A DNA stretch of 14,066 nucleotides from Bacillota bacterium (lineage in GTDB: Bacteria > Bacillota > UBA4882 > UBA8346). The stretch lies in the NCBI GenBank assembly GCA_023436305.1, contig JAEZJQ010000146.1, forward strand, positions 1-14,066, in the 5' to 3' direction. This document shows, piece by piece, positions 5,630 through 11,971 of the stretch; position 1 is the first letter of the stretch, and each line of letters opens with the position of its first letter. The notes beneath the pieces are model-generated. The model had not been told where the DNA came from. It searched no databases and saw only the letters and a program-made list of their open reading frames with translations. Position numbers and translations under genes: made by a program.

Positions 5630-7426
5630 CTAAAATGTGTAATTCATGCTCAATTTAAATTCGGCGCCCGGCATCGGGTAATCTTTCACCACTTGATAGT
5701 TCTGATTGGTCAGGTTATCCACCGTGATGATCCAAGTTATGGTTTTATCGGGCTGGTAATTGACGCTGAAACTGCCGGTGTTGTAATCCGGCATTTGGTT
5801 ATTCCGGTTAGCGGTGAACTTCCAGCCAAGGCGGCAGCCCCAGGTCTTATATTGCAATCCGAAGCCCAGATCCAACCGGTTGCCGAAAACATTCAGATCA
5901 TTGCTGTAACTTTGGGTTCCCGCATCCCAACCTTTTTCATCCAGCCAATGATAACCTATCTTTCCGGAGAATCCATCCCTCCAGGTCTTTTCCCAACTGA
6001 TATTCATACCGGTGGTTTTCACCTTGGCGATATTGTCGACGGTATAACTAAGGCCGTCATCACTCGGAACCCACCGGATTCCATTGGTCATATTGCATTG
6101 AAATAAATTGACGGTTAGTAAATGAGTTCCTTTTTTCCAGGCGCCGATGAGATCGTACCGATCGCCTTCCTCCGGTTTCAGATTCTCGTTCCCAAACATG
6201 CCGTAAACCGGCTGTTCCCAGTATAACTCATTCATGGTCGGTGCCCGGAACGCTTTTCCGTAACCGCATTTCATGGTCAATTCCGGGCTGATTGCATAAC
6301 TCAAATTAATCCGGGGTGATAACGGGGCCGGGAAATTGGTGCAATAATCATAGCGCAAACCGGATATCAAACTCGCTTTGTTATTGATGAACCAGCTATC
6401 TTGCAGAAATAATCCGCCGTTATCCTGAGTATGCTGATGATTGATGCTGCTATCGGAAAATTGGTGTTTCAGTGCCAGCCCGGCCAAAATTTCATGGTTG
6501 CCGGTGCTATAAAGTCCGGCGCAATCCAAACCGCTGTTCCACGTTTGGTGGCGGTCAGGGACTGCATACTCAGTGTATTGCACATCCAGGTATTGGCTAT
6601 ACACTTTATACTCCCAACTGCCTTGAAATATTTCACTTTTCCCATTCAGATTTAAACTGATATTGTGATCGATCTGTTGGGCATCGGTTGACGGCCATGA
6701 TTCCGGTCCCGGGACTTGGGTGGTCCGATTCATAGCCTGGAAATATAACTTGAGATATTCGTCCTTGCTGTCTCTGAAATTATACTGGGCCATCAGAAAA
6801 TTACCATCGGTTTGACTCCTTACCCGATAACCATCCGTAAAGTTGACACCACAGGCAAATCCCCAGTTTTCTTGCCGCAAATTGAACCCCAGATTCCGGG
6901 TGTTAAAACTTCCAATACCAAGTAAAGATTCATTCTGAGGAGCTCCAGTTAGGTCGGTGATGATATTCACCACTCCACCCAGGGCATTCGCCCCGTATAA
7001 GGATGATAGCGGGCCATGAACCGTCTCGATCCTTTGTATCCCGGCTACCGGAAACCCACTCAAGTCCACCGAACCGGCGCAACCGGTATTGGCGGCAATC
7101 CCATTCACCAAAACCAGCGTTTGTTCAGCAGAACTGCCATCCAGTTGAACCATGGCCACTCCGGAAACTCCCCCATTGGAAGCGACAGGTATTGCTTGAT
7201 CGGCTATCACTTGAGCCACCGTAGTTTTACCGCTGTTTTCAATCTCCTCCTTGGTGGTCACCTCCGTCACTCCCGGCGATTGGGATGAAGATTGCTCCGT
7301 CCGGGTTGCGGTCACCACCACCTCTTCATCAGTCGTTTCATTGTCTGAATCATCCGCTAAAACATATGTAACGGTAAGAAAAAGACTGAATAAAAGCAAA
7401 ATCAATATATATCCACTTTTTTTCAT
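5630..7426 (-). CDS. btuB: TonB-dependent outer-membrane vitamin B12 receptor, BtuB-like
   Basis: This 598-residue receptor is close in size to E. coli BtuB. A signal peptide (1-24, ending VLA) is followed by a Ton box region DEEVVVTATR (33-42) near the mature N-terminus. The plug domain (about 50-165) has the diagnostic LVLVNGIAANTG, DLSGFPVAGIQRIETVHGP and SLYGANALGGVVNIIT blocks. The rest is a 22-strand-type beta-barrel rich in aromatic strands, ending in MNYTF, a terminal Phe as expected for Bam-dependent insertion. A cobalamin riboswitch in the leader fixes the substrate as cobalamin or a related corrinoid with good confidence. GGAGG lies ten bases upstream of the ATG. It is the first large gene of a btuB-tonB-exbB-exbD operon. 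Confidence 0.93.
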   Translation of the reverse strand: MKKSGYILILLLFSLFLTVTYVLADDSDNETTDEEVVVTATRTEQSSSQSPGVTEVTTKEEIENSGKTTVAQVIADQAIPVASNGGVSGVAMVQLDGSSAEQTLVLVNGIAANTGCAGSVDLSGFPVAGIQRIETVHGPLSSLYGANALGGVVNIITDLTGAPQNESLLGIGSFNTRNLGFNLRQENWGFACGVNFTDGYRVRSQTDGNFLMAQYNFRDSKDEYLKLYFQAMNRTTQVPGPESWPSTDAQQIDHNISLNLNGKSEIFQGSWEYKVYSQYLDVQYTEYAVPDRHQTWNSGLDCAGLYSTGNHEILAGLALKHQFSDSSINHQHTQDNGGLFLQDSWFINNKASLISGLRYDYCTNFPAPLSPRINLSYAISPELTMKCGYGKAFRAPTMNELYWEQPVYGMFGNENLKPEEGDRYDLIGAWKKGTHLLTVNLFQCNMTNGIRWVPSDDGLSYTVDNIAKVKTTGMNISWEKTWRDGFSGKIGYHWLDEKGWDAGTQSYSNDLNVFGNRLDLGFGLQYKTWGCRLGWKFTANRNNQMPDYNTGSFSVNYQPDKTITWIITVDNLTNQNYQVVKDYPMPGAEFKLSMNYTF

Positions 7427-7497
7427 CGCGAATTAACCTCCGGATTATTTAAAAATGTTGTTAAAATATGCTATTGTTACGAGTTATTCAACCATTA

Positions 7498-7544
7498 CGG
7501 GTTTTAACTTGGCCAAATTAAAACGCAAAAAAGCCTAAAACCCG
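7498..7544 (-). repeat. Competing inverted repeats in the btuB leader
   Basis: CGGGTTTTA (7498-7506) pairs perfectly with TAAAACCCG (7536-7544) across a 29-base loop. A second near-palindrome, TTTTAACTTGG CCAAATTAAAA (7502-7523, ten of eleven pairs), uses part of the same left arm, so the two structures exclude each other. Neither is followed by a clear T-run, so simple intrinsic termination is not supported. They overlap the end of the 23-codon mini-ORF. Confidence 0.45.
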
Positions 7545-7575
7545 GGGCACGGATTGAAGACTTTCCATGTGACAT
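7504..7575 (-). CDS. Possible 23-residue leader peptide between riboswitch and btuB
   Basis: An ATG at 7573-7575 has a perfect AGGAGG (7584-7589) eight bases upstream, a better RBS than that of btuB itself. It encodes 23 residues, MSHGKSSIRAPGFR followed by LFCVLIWPS, with a hydrophobic C-terminal half. Its stop codon falls inside a large inverted repeat, so translation would melt that structure. A GTG in another frame at 7581-7583 directly abuts the RBS and is unlikely to be used. The peptide is too short for a family assignment. It may be a regulatory leader ORF, or the site where the riboswitch acts on translation. Confidence 0.4.
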   Translation of the reverse strand: MSHGKSSIRAPGFRLFCVLIWPS

Positions 7576-7613
7576 ATGATCACCCTCCTATCTGCCGTAG
7601 GTTGTGATTTTAA

Positions 7614-7670
7614 GCAAATTACACACAATCATGATAGGCACGGCCATCATAATTAACGTTTGTAATTTGC
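7614..7670 (-). promoter_or_regulatory. Long hairpin just after the riboswitch, candidate expression platform
   Basis: GCAAATTACA (7614-7623) is perfectly complementary to TGTAATTTGC (7661-7670). The interior contains a further partial stem (ATGATGG with CCTATCAT, one bulge). It begins four bases after the aptamer and ends 24 bases before the AGGAGG of the mini-ORF. It lacks a terminal T-run, so control of translation or an antiterminator role is more likely than direct termination. Confidence 0.4.
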
Positions 7671-7673
7671 GAA

Positions 7674-7857
7674 TTCAAGGCAGGTCTCCTGGCTTAAGGT
7701 TCATCGCTCATTAACGCCTTCCCAGAGAGAGAGAGAGAGAAACTCCGGTGGCTTTCACGCGCTCGTTGGCACGTAACGTTAAGAACTCCCCTATTACAGT
7801 GGCGGGACCGCACAGGATTTGCACCTGTTTCCCTATAAGTAAAACTTACACCTTGAA
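7674..7857 (-). ncRNA. Cobalamin riboswitch (adenosylcobalamin-type aptamer)
   Basis: Read on the minus strand, the aptamer shows in order TATAGGGAAACAGGTGCAAA, TCCTGTGCGGTCCCGCCACT, the variable arm, AAAGCCACCGGAG, GGGAAGGCG (7715-7723) and the canonical B12 box AAGCCAGGAGACCTGCC (7679-7695). The outer stem P1 is TTCAAGG (7851-7857) with CCTTGAA (7674-7680). It lies upstream of btuB and should lower expression of btuB-tonB-exbB-exbD when cobalamin is plentiful. One hairpin carries an uninterrupted CT dinucleotide repeat, which is unusual. Identification rests on matching conserved elements by eye. Confidence 0.95.
7724..7740. repeat. AG/CT dinucleotide microsatellite inside the riboswitch
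   Basis: Seventeen bases of perfect AG alternation, read as CT repeats in the RNA. They fill the loop and 3' side of the hairpin formed by CCGGAG and CUCUGG (positions 7743-7748 with 7722-7727), directly before the conserved GGGAAGG. Because GGAG can pair with several registers of the repeat, the stem may shift. Confidence 0.85.
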
Positions 7858-7889
7858 TCATACGCTATTATACGTATTTCACTGCCCCT

Positions 7890-7918
7890 ATTATATATAT
7901 ATTATTCCAATTCTTCAA
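7890..7918 (-). promoter_or_regulatory. Sigma-A-type promoter of the B12-uptake operon
   Basis: On the minus strand, TTGAAG (7913-7918), a 17-base spacer and a perfect TATAAT (7890-7895) end about 33 bases before the riboswitch P1 stem. The predicted transcript start near 7883 places the aptamer right at the 5' end of the message. A second TATAAT nearer the aptamer lacks a suitable -35. Confidence 0.65.
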
Positions 7919-8073
7919 GGGATTTTTATTGTATTTAAAAAAGGGCTGAAAAGCCAAAGGTAAACGCAGGCTATTTAATCCGTCAACTCAACTTATGCCT
8001 TTCTTCTGGCAAGTCTTCCCTACTTCGCGAATATACTTTAAAATAAACCTTTTAAGTAGGTGGTGAGCCGGTG

Positions 8074-9594
8074 ATGTTATTTAATTCCGACTGGCGGGCC
8101 AAACTTTCCCTGCCATTAAAAAGACCTGATTTTTCAAAACAGCTTGATGACCGGCATCGCTTTATCGTTGAAGTCTCCGGACGGAGAACCGATAGAGTGG
8201 CGGCGGTAATCACGGCCAATCAAGGTGAAATTCACCGTGAGCTAAAGCTGATGCCATCATTTGCAGTAGAACTCCCTTATTATTCGCTGGAGGAACTGGC
8301 CCGTTTACGGTGGGTAAAAAAAGTCTGGCATGACGCGCCGGTTGCCGCCAATCTTGATACGGCGGTTCCGGCTGTGGGTGGATTGAAGGTCCATGAATTG
8401 GGTTTCACCGGAAAAGGAGTGGTGGTGGCGGTCCTGGATACCGGAATATATCCGCATCCGGATTTAATCTTGCCCAACAACCGGATTCTGGCCTGGCATG
8501 ATCTTATCGGCCAAAAAAATAGCCCGTATGATGATAATGGCCATGGCACCCATGTGGCCGGGATTATTGCCGGTAATGGGCGGTCGTCACGAGGCAAATA
8601 CAAAGGAATTGCTCCGGAAGCCATGCTGGTTGGAATCAAAGTACTGGACGATCAGGGCGGCGGTAATATTTCCAACTTGCTCTTGGGAATTGAGTGGTGC
8701 TTCGATCACCTTGACGATCTGAAGATCAAAGTCATCAACCTATCACTGGGTACCCCCGCCCAGGAATCTTACCGTTCCGATCCTTTATGCCGGGCTACCT
8801 CTTCCGCCTGGCGGAAAGGGATCGTTGTCTGCGCCGCCGCCGGCAATGAAGGGCCGGGGGTAAGAACCATCAACTCCCCGGGCATCAATCCCCAAATAAT
8901 CACGGTGGGAAACGTCGATGACCGGCAGACTCCGGCCGGGGGAGATGACCAATTAAACCGGACCTCAGGCCGCGGACCAACCATCGATAATTTAGTGAAA
9001 CCTGATTTATTGGCCCCCGGAACCGAAATTACCTCATTAAAAGTAATGGGCGGCTACCGGACTTTATCGGGCACATCCATGTCCACTCCACTGGTCTCCG
9101 GAGCGGTAGCGCTAATCATTCAAAAGTGGCCCCAACTGACACCGGATCAAGTCAAACGCCTGCTTACCCAGAACGCCCGGAGTCTTGGCCTGGGGGCTAA
9201 TTTGGAGGGCGCCGGAGTTATCGACCTGGAACGCGTCTTTTCCATAAAAACCGGAAATAAAACCGCCGGTCGAGCCGCTGATTTAAAGACGCAACCCAAC
9301 TCTCTTTGGCAAATCCTGGGTTATCATCCCTTTAAAGTATTGATGGATAAAATGGGGCAAAATATTGGCGCAATACAACGAAAACGTGATGACTTAATCC
9401 AAAAAACTTTATCGGATATAGCGTCCAATTATAAAAGTCCCTTGAAACAAATCCTTGGTTATCAAGTCGCAAAAACATTTATGGAAAAAACGTGGGAAAA
9501 CATCCCTGAAATTCAACAAAAACTGGAAAGATTAGTCCGGGAAACCTTGGTAAGATTTATTGAAAAAAAGTTTGGTTCGTCAAACCGGAACTAA
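8074..9594 (+). CDS. aprX: AprX-like intracellular S8 subtilisin-family serine protease with I9-type prodomain and duplicated C-terminal unit
   Basis: A serine endopeptidase of about 506 residues without a signal peptide, as for B. subtilis AprX, so probably cytoplasmic. Numbering is from the GTG at 8071; the ATG at 8074 is preferred because GGTGA lies seven bases upstream. Residues 28-97 form an I9-like inhibitory prodomain (RFIVEVSG, ITANQGEI, WVKKVWHDAP). The catalytic domain (about 105-392) carries Asp123 in VLDTGIYPHPDL, His158 in DDNGHGTHVAG, the oxyanion Asn259 in AAAGNEG and Ser336 in SGTSMSTP. Beyond the usual AprX end, about 100 residues contain two copies of a charged helical unit of roughly 35 residues beginning QILGY at 414 and 460. 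A free prodomain-like protein is encoded nearby on the other strand. The family is certain; the substrate is unknown. Confidence 0.92.
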   Translation: MLFNSDWRAKLSLPLKRPDFSKQLDDRHRFIVEVSGRRTDRVAAVITANQGEIHRELKLMPSFAVELPYYSLEELARLRWVKKVWHDAPVAANLDTAVPAVGGLKVHELGFTGKGVVVAVLDTGIYPHPDLILPNNRILAWHDLIGQKNSPYDDNGHGTHVAGIIAGNGRSSRGKYKGIAPEAMLVGIKVLDDQGGGNISNLLLGIEWCFDHLDDLKIKVINLSLGTPAQESYRSDPLCRATSSAWRKGIVVCAAAGNEGPGVRTINSPGINPQIITVGNVDDRQTPAGGDDQLNRTSGRGPTIDNLVKPDLLAPGTEITSLKVMGGYRTLSGTSMSTPLVSGAVALIIQKWPQLTPDQVKRLLTQNARSLGLGANLEGAGVIDLERVFSIKTGNKTAGRAADLKTQPNSLWQILGYHPFKVLMDKMGQNIGAIQRKRDDLIQKTLSDIASNYKSPLKQILGYQVAKTFMEKTWENIPEIQQKLERLVRETLVRFIEKKFGSSNRN

Positions 9595-9627
9595 CCCGAA
9601 GGTAAGGTTTTTTCCAAAGGAGGCTTG

Positions 9628-9732
9628 GTGTTCTGGAACATGCCTTGTAGTGGAAGGACCGGGGCACTGAATGAATCGATGCGCATTTTATTTAAAGTAT
9701 CCATGGTGAATCATAAAAATATATCCCGCTGA
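9628..9732 (+). CDS. Doubtful 34-residue ORF after the protease gene
   Basis: AAAGGAGG (9616-9623) is followed four bases later by a GTG opening a 34-codon frame beginning MFWNMPCSGRTGALNESMR. It could be a small downstream member of the protease transcript. However, the final codons run into the terminator hairpin at 9716-9751, and there is no recognisable family. The RBS alone is the argument for it, so it may be a chance match. Confidence 0.22.
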   Translation: MFWNMPCSGRTGALNESMRILFKVSMVNHKNISR

Positions 9733-9751
9733 TAAAGCTGAGATATATTTT
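9716..9751 (-). terminator. Intrinsic terminator closing the minus-strand small ORFs (and probably the protease gene)
   Basis: AAAATATATC (9716-9725) pairs perfectly with GATATATTTT (9742-9751), with extra inner pairs GCT/AGC around a GATAA loop. On the minus strand the stem ends in a T-run just after the 51-residue ORF stops at 9759. It is roughly symmetric, so it may also end the protease transcript from the plus strand. Confidence 0.75.
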
Positions 9752-9758
9752 CCCTGTT

Positions 9759-9914
9759 TTATAGCCTTCGAAGCAGCTTTTTCAGTTCATCACCGGTATC
9801 CCGATCCGAAAGAAAAGTGGCGACCATTAAAATTTTTTTAAATACTTCCTTGTCTACCTTGGGACCAACCGCTAAAATGATACGATGCGCCAAATCTAAC
9901 TTTTCAATGTCCAA
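9759..9914 (-). CDS. Small charged helical protein (51 residues, TTG start)
   Basis: A 51-codon frame starts with TTG at 9912-9914 after GAGGTGA. It encodes MDIEKLDLAHRIILAVGPKV and continues to a highly basic end, DELKKLLRRL. The composition (many K, E, L, I and V in helical spacing) looks like a soluble helical protein rather than random translation. Its start overlaps the end of a 20-codon ORF by 11 bases, a layout typical of translational coupling, and a good terminator follows the stop. No family is recognised. It is probably transcribed behind the free I9-like gene, although a weak hairpin lies between them. Confidence 0.55.
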   Translation of the reverse strand: MDIEKLDLAHRIILAVGPKVDKEVFKKILMVATFLSDRDTGDELKKLLRRL

Positions 9915-9966
9915 GGCATCTCACCTCGTTATTATTATTGGCAAAAAAACCTGTTAAGTTACTCAT
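9904..9966 (-). CDS. Possible 20-residue ORF overlapping the 51-residue gene
   Basis: The ATG at 9964-9966 has a strong GGGGAGG nine bases upstream. It encodes MSNLTGFFANNNNEVRCLGH and stops at 9904, inside the start of the 51-residue frame. It could be a leader ORF that delivers ribosomes to the weak TTG start. Alternatively the two frames could be joined by a frameshift, for instance at the run of seven T. It is too short to judge as a protein. Confidence 0.35.
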   Translation of the reverse strand: MSNLTGFFANNNNEVRCLGH

Positions 9967-10031
9967 CGAAACCAACCTCCCCTCGAGTAAAACGTTCTCT
10001 AAATAATACTACAATCAGGAGGGACGTTTTT

Positions 10032-10067
10032 AAAAAATTTCCTTGATCTTTATATGTTTTTCGGAAA
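10032..10067 (-). terminator. Weak terminator-like hairpin after the I9-like gene
   Basis: On the minus strand TTTCC (10067-10063) can pair with GGAAA (10042-10038) across a 20-base loop, directly followed by six T (10037-10032). The stem is only five pairs, so read-through into the downstream small ORFs is likely. Confidence 0.3.
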
Positions 10068-10079
10068 AGCTATACTCGT

Positions 10080-10370
10080 TTACGAATCTTCATCTAAAAC
10101 CCTTGTTGGATTATCCTTCCATATTCGTTTAACCTGTTTTGACTTGGCTAACGCTTGAATTGCCGAATAAGGGACTTCAGCTACTAACGAGGATACGACA
10201 TTGGTTTTTTTGCATAATTTGCCTTGATTGGCATCAATTATCTCCTGAATTTCATTGGTGCCACTTCCGGCTAACTCCACGATAACCCGGTAGTTACAAT
10301 TGGCCGGTTCCAGCCCGGATTGGCGAAGCGTCGGCACAATTTTTTTCTCCCAATCAGCTTTTGGCGACAA
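10080..10370 (-). CDS. Stand-alone I9-type protease inhibitor/prodomain-like protein
   Basis: A protein of about 96 residues with no catalytic domain. It aligns along its whole length with the N-terminus of the AprX-like protease at 8074. Here the blocks are DWEKKIVPTL, YRVIVELAG, IIDANQGKL, VAEVPYSAIQALAKS and VKRIWKDNP..VLD. In the protease they are DWRAKLSLPL, RFIVEVSG, ITANQGEI, AVELPYYSLEELARL and VKKVWHDAP..NLD. I9 domains fold subtilases and inhibit them in trans, so this may be a free inhibitor or folding helper of that enzyme. The TTG start at 10370 is chosen because AAGGTG lies six bases upstream; another TTG at 10385 lacks an RBS. No protease remnant follows the stop, so it is not simply a broken aprX. 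It lies about 130 bases behind the cysteine desulfurase gene, on the same strand. Confidence 0.72.
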   Translation of the reverse strand: MSPKADWEKKIVPTLRQSGLEPANCNYRVIVELAGSGTNEIQEIIDANQGKLCKKTNVVSSLVAEVPYSAIQALAKSKQVKRIWKDNPTRVLDEDS

Positions 10371-10498
10371 AAGGTTCACCTTCAATCTCGATTTGATAAA
10401 ATATTTTATTCGTTAAACCCAAATTGTTTCTGGTAAAAAAGGCATTAATTCGCGGGTGTGTGATAAATAAAAGGGTTAAATCCGGTATTTTGAAAATA

Positions 10499-11971
10499 TT
10501 ACTGGTTCCGGACGGTTTGCCGAATGATTTTTTCCAGTTTATCAACTTCTTCCCGGGTATTGTAGAGGCCGAAAGAGGCCCTGAGCATTCCTTTCTGGCC
10601 ATAGTGCCGCATTAATGGTTGAGCGCAATGGTGGCCCGTGCGGACTGCAATTCCGTGTTGATCGAGTTTTCGGGCCAGTTCGTCCGGAGATACGTTCATT
10701 ATTAAAAAAGAAATAACCGCAATCTTATGAGGAGCCGTCCCGAATAAACGTAAATCTGGGATGCGGCTTAATTTATCCATCGCATATCCAGTCAATTCCT
10801 GCTCGTATCGCTCAATATGAACCAAATCGGTTTTCCGTAAATAGTCAATCGCTGATCCCAAACCCACGGCATCGGCAATATTAACCGTTCCCGCTTCAAA
10901 CTTATGGGGGAGACTATTAAAGGTTGTTTCTTCAAAGCTCACTTGTTGAATCATCCCACCACCGCCTTGCCAGGGTGGCATCTCTTCCAACAGGTTCCGC
11001 TTGCCGTAAAGTACCCCGATTCCCGTGGGACCATAGACCTTATGGCCGGAGAAAACGTAAAAATCGGCATCCAAAGTTTTTACATCCACCGTAAAGTGGG
11101 GAACAGCCTGGGCGCCATCTATAATTACCCGGGCGCCGAAGTAATGGGCCATTTGAGTCATTAAACGTACCGGATTGATGGTCCCAAGGACATTGGAGAC
11201 TTGGGTAATAGCTACCAGCCGGGTCCGGCGCGATAATAATTTCTCATATTCGCCAAGGATAATCTCCCCTTGATCATTGATGGGTATGGGTCGAATTATG
11301 GCGCCGGTTTGTTGGCAGAGCAGTTGCCAAGGTATGATATTAGAATGATGCTCCATTACTGAAATTAATATCTCGTCGCCTTTTCCAATATGAATTTTAC
11401 CGTAACTCTGGGCGACCAAATTTATCGCCTCGGTGGTACCGCGGACAAAAATGATTTCGGCGGTGGAAGGAGCGCCAATCAATTGTTGAACTTTCTCCCG
11501 GGCTGTTTCATAGGCTTCAGTGGCCTGGTTGGCTAATGTGTGCGCTCCCCGATGGACGTTGGAATTACATTCACGGTAAAATTGGCTCAAGGCATTAATC
11601 ACCGGGAGCGGTTTTTGAGTGGTCGCCGCATTATCGAACCAGATCAAAGGATGGCCGTTGACTGGCCGCTCCAGAATGGGAAAATCCCGGCGAACCTTTT
11701 CTGCATCATATCTCGGGCCAACGGAATGGATAGAAGATAATGCCGTATTCGAGGCTGTAGAATCACGAAGAAAGTAGTAATCATAAGCCGGCCCCAAACT
11801 AGGTTCTGCGGCCGGATCCGGTTTGATGGCACTAGTCTTTTGTGGCCCGGCCATATTCCAATCCGGTATCACGGGAACATCTGAAAGTTCCCGCCCCGTA
11901 ACTGGAGCCAAGCCTTTTTGATAAAAATTATTGGCCAGTTGACTCAAAGATTCTAAATCATACATAGTCAT
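10499..11971 (-). CDS. SufS-type cysteine desulfurase with N-terminal extension, probable encapsulin cargo
   Basis: A 490-residue PLP enzyme that would take sulfur from cysteine, giving alanine and an enzyme persulfide. The class II (SufS) core starts near residue 88 (YDAEKVRRDFPIL) and runs to the end. It has HHSNIIPWQ, the PLP-binding Lys311 in FSGHKVYGPTG and the catalytic Cys449 in RTGHHCAQP. The preceding 87 or so residues, rich in Pro, Ala and Ser, are absent from housekeeping SufS and include a short helix-like stretch, LESLSQLANNFYQKG. In family 2A encapsulin systems such an extension loads the enzyme into the shell. The ATG at 11971 (MTMYDLES) is chosen because CGAGGTGG lies nine bases upstream. 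It overlaps the encapsulin stop by 14 bases, so the two genes are coupled. Confidence 0.9.
   Translation of the reverse strand: MTMYDLESLSQLANNFYQKGLAPVTGRELSDVPVIPDWNMAGPQKTSAIKPDPAAEPSLGPAYDYYFLRDSTASNTALSSIHSVGPRYDAEKVRRDFPILERPVNGHPLIWFDNAATTQKPLPVINALSQFYRECNSNVHRGAHTLANQATEAYETAREKVQQLIGAPSTAEIIFVRGTTEAINLVAQSYGKIHIGKGDEILISVMEHHSNIIPWQLLCQQTGAIIRPIPINDQGEIILGEYEKLLSRRTRLVAITQVSNVLGTINPVRLMTQMAHYFGARVIIDGAQAVPHFTVDVKTLDADFYVFSGHKVYGPTGIGVLYGKRNLLEEMPPWQGGGGMIQQVSFEETTFNSLPHKFEAGTVNIADAVGLGSAIDYLRKTDLVHIERYEQELTGYAMDKLSRIPDLRLFGTAPHKIAVISFLIMNVSPDELARKLDQHGIAVRTGHHCAQPLMRHYGQKGMLRASFGLYNTREEVDKLEKIIRQTVRNQ

Noticed and set aside
7943..7955. GGCT-GAAA-AGCC hairpin
   Set aside because: A four-pair stem is too short to call as a terminator or RNA element, although six T follow on the minus strand.
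7748..7963. Plus-strand frame of 71 codons
   Set aside because: It is the reverse complement of the cobalamin riboswitch and its promoter, whose conserved elements explain the sequence fully.
10354..10602. Minus-strand frame of 82 codons
   Set aside because: It overlaps the end of the desulfurase and the start of the I9-like gene in another frame, has no RBS and gives an unstructured composition.
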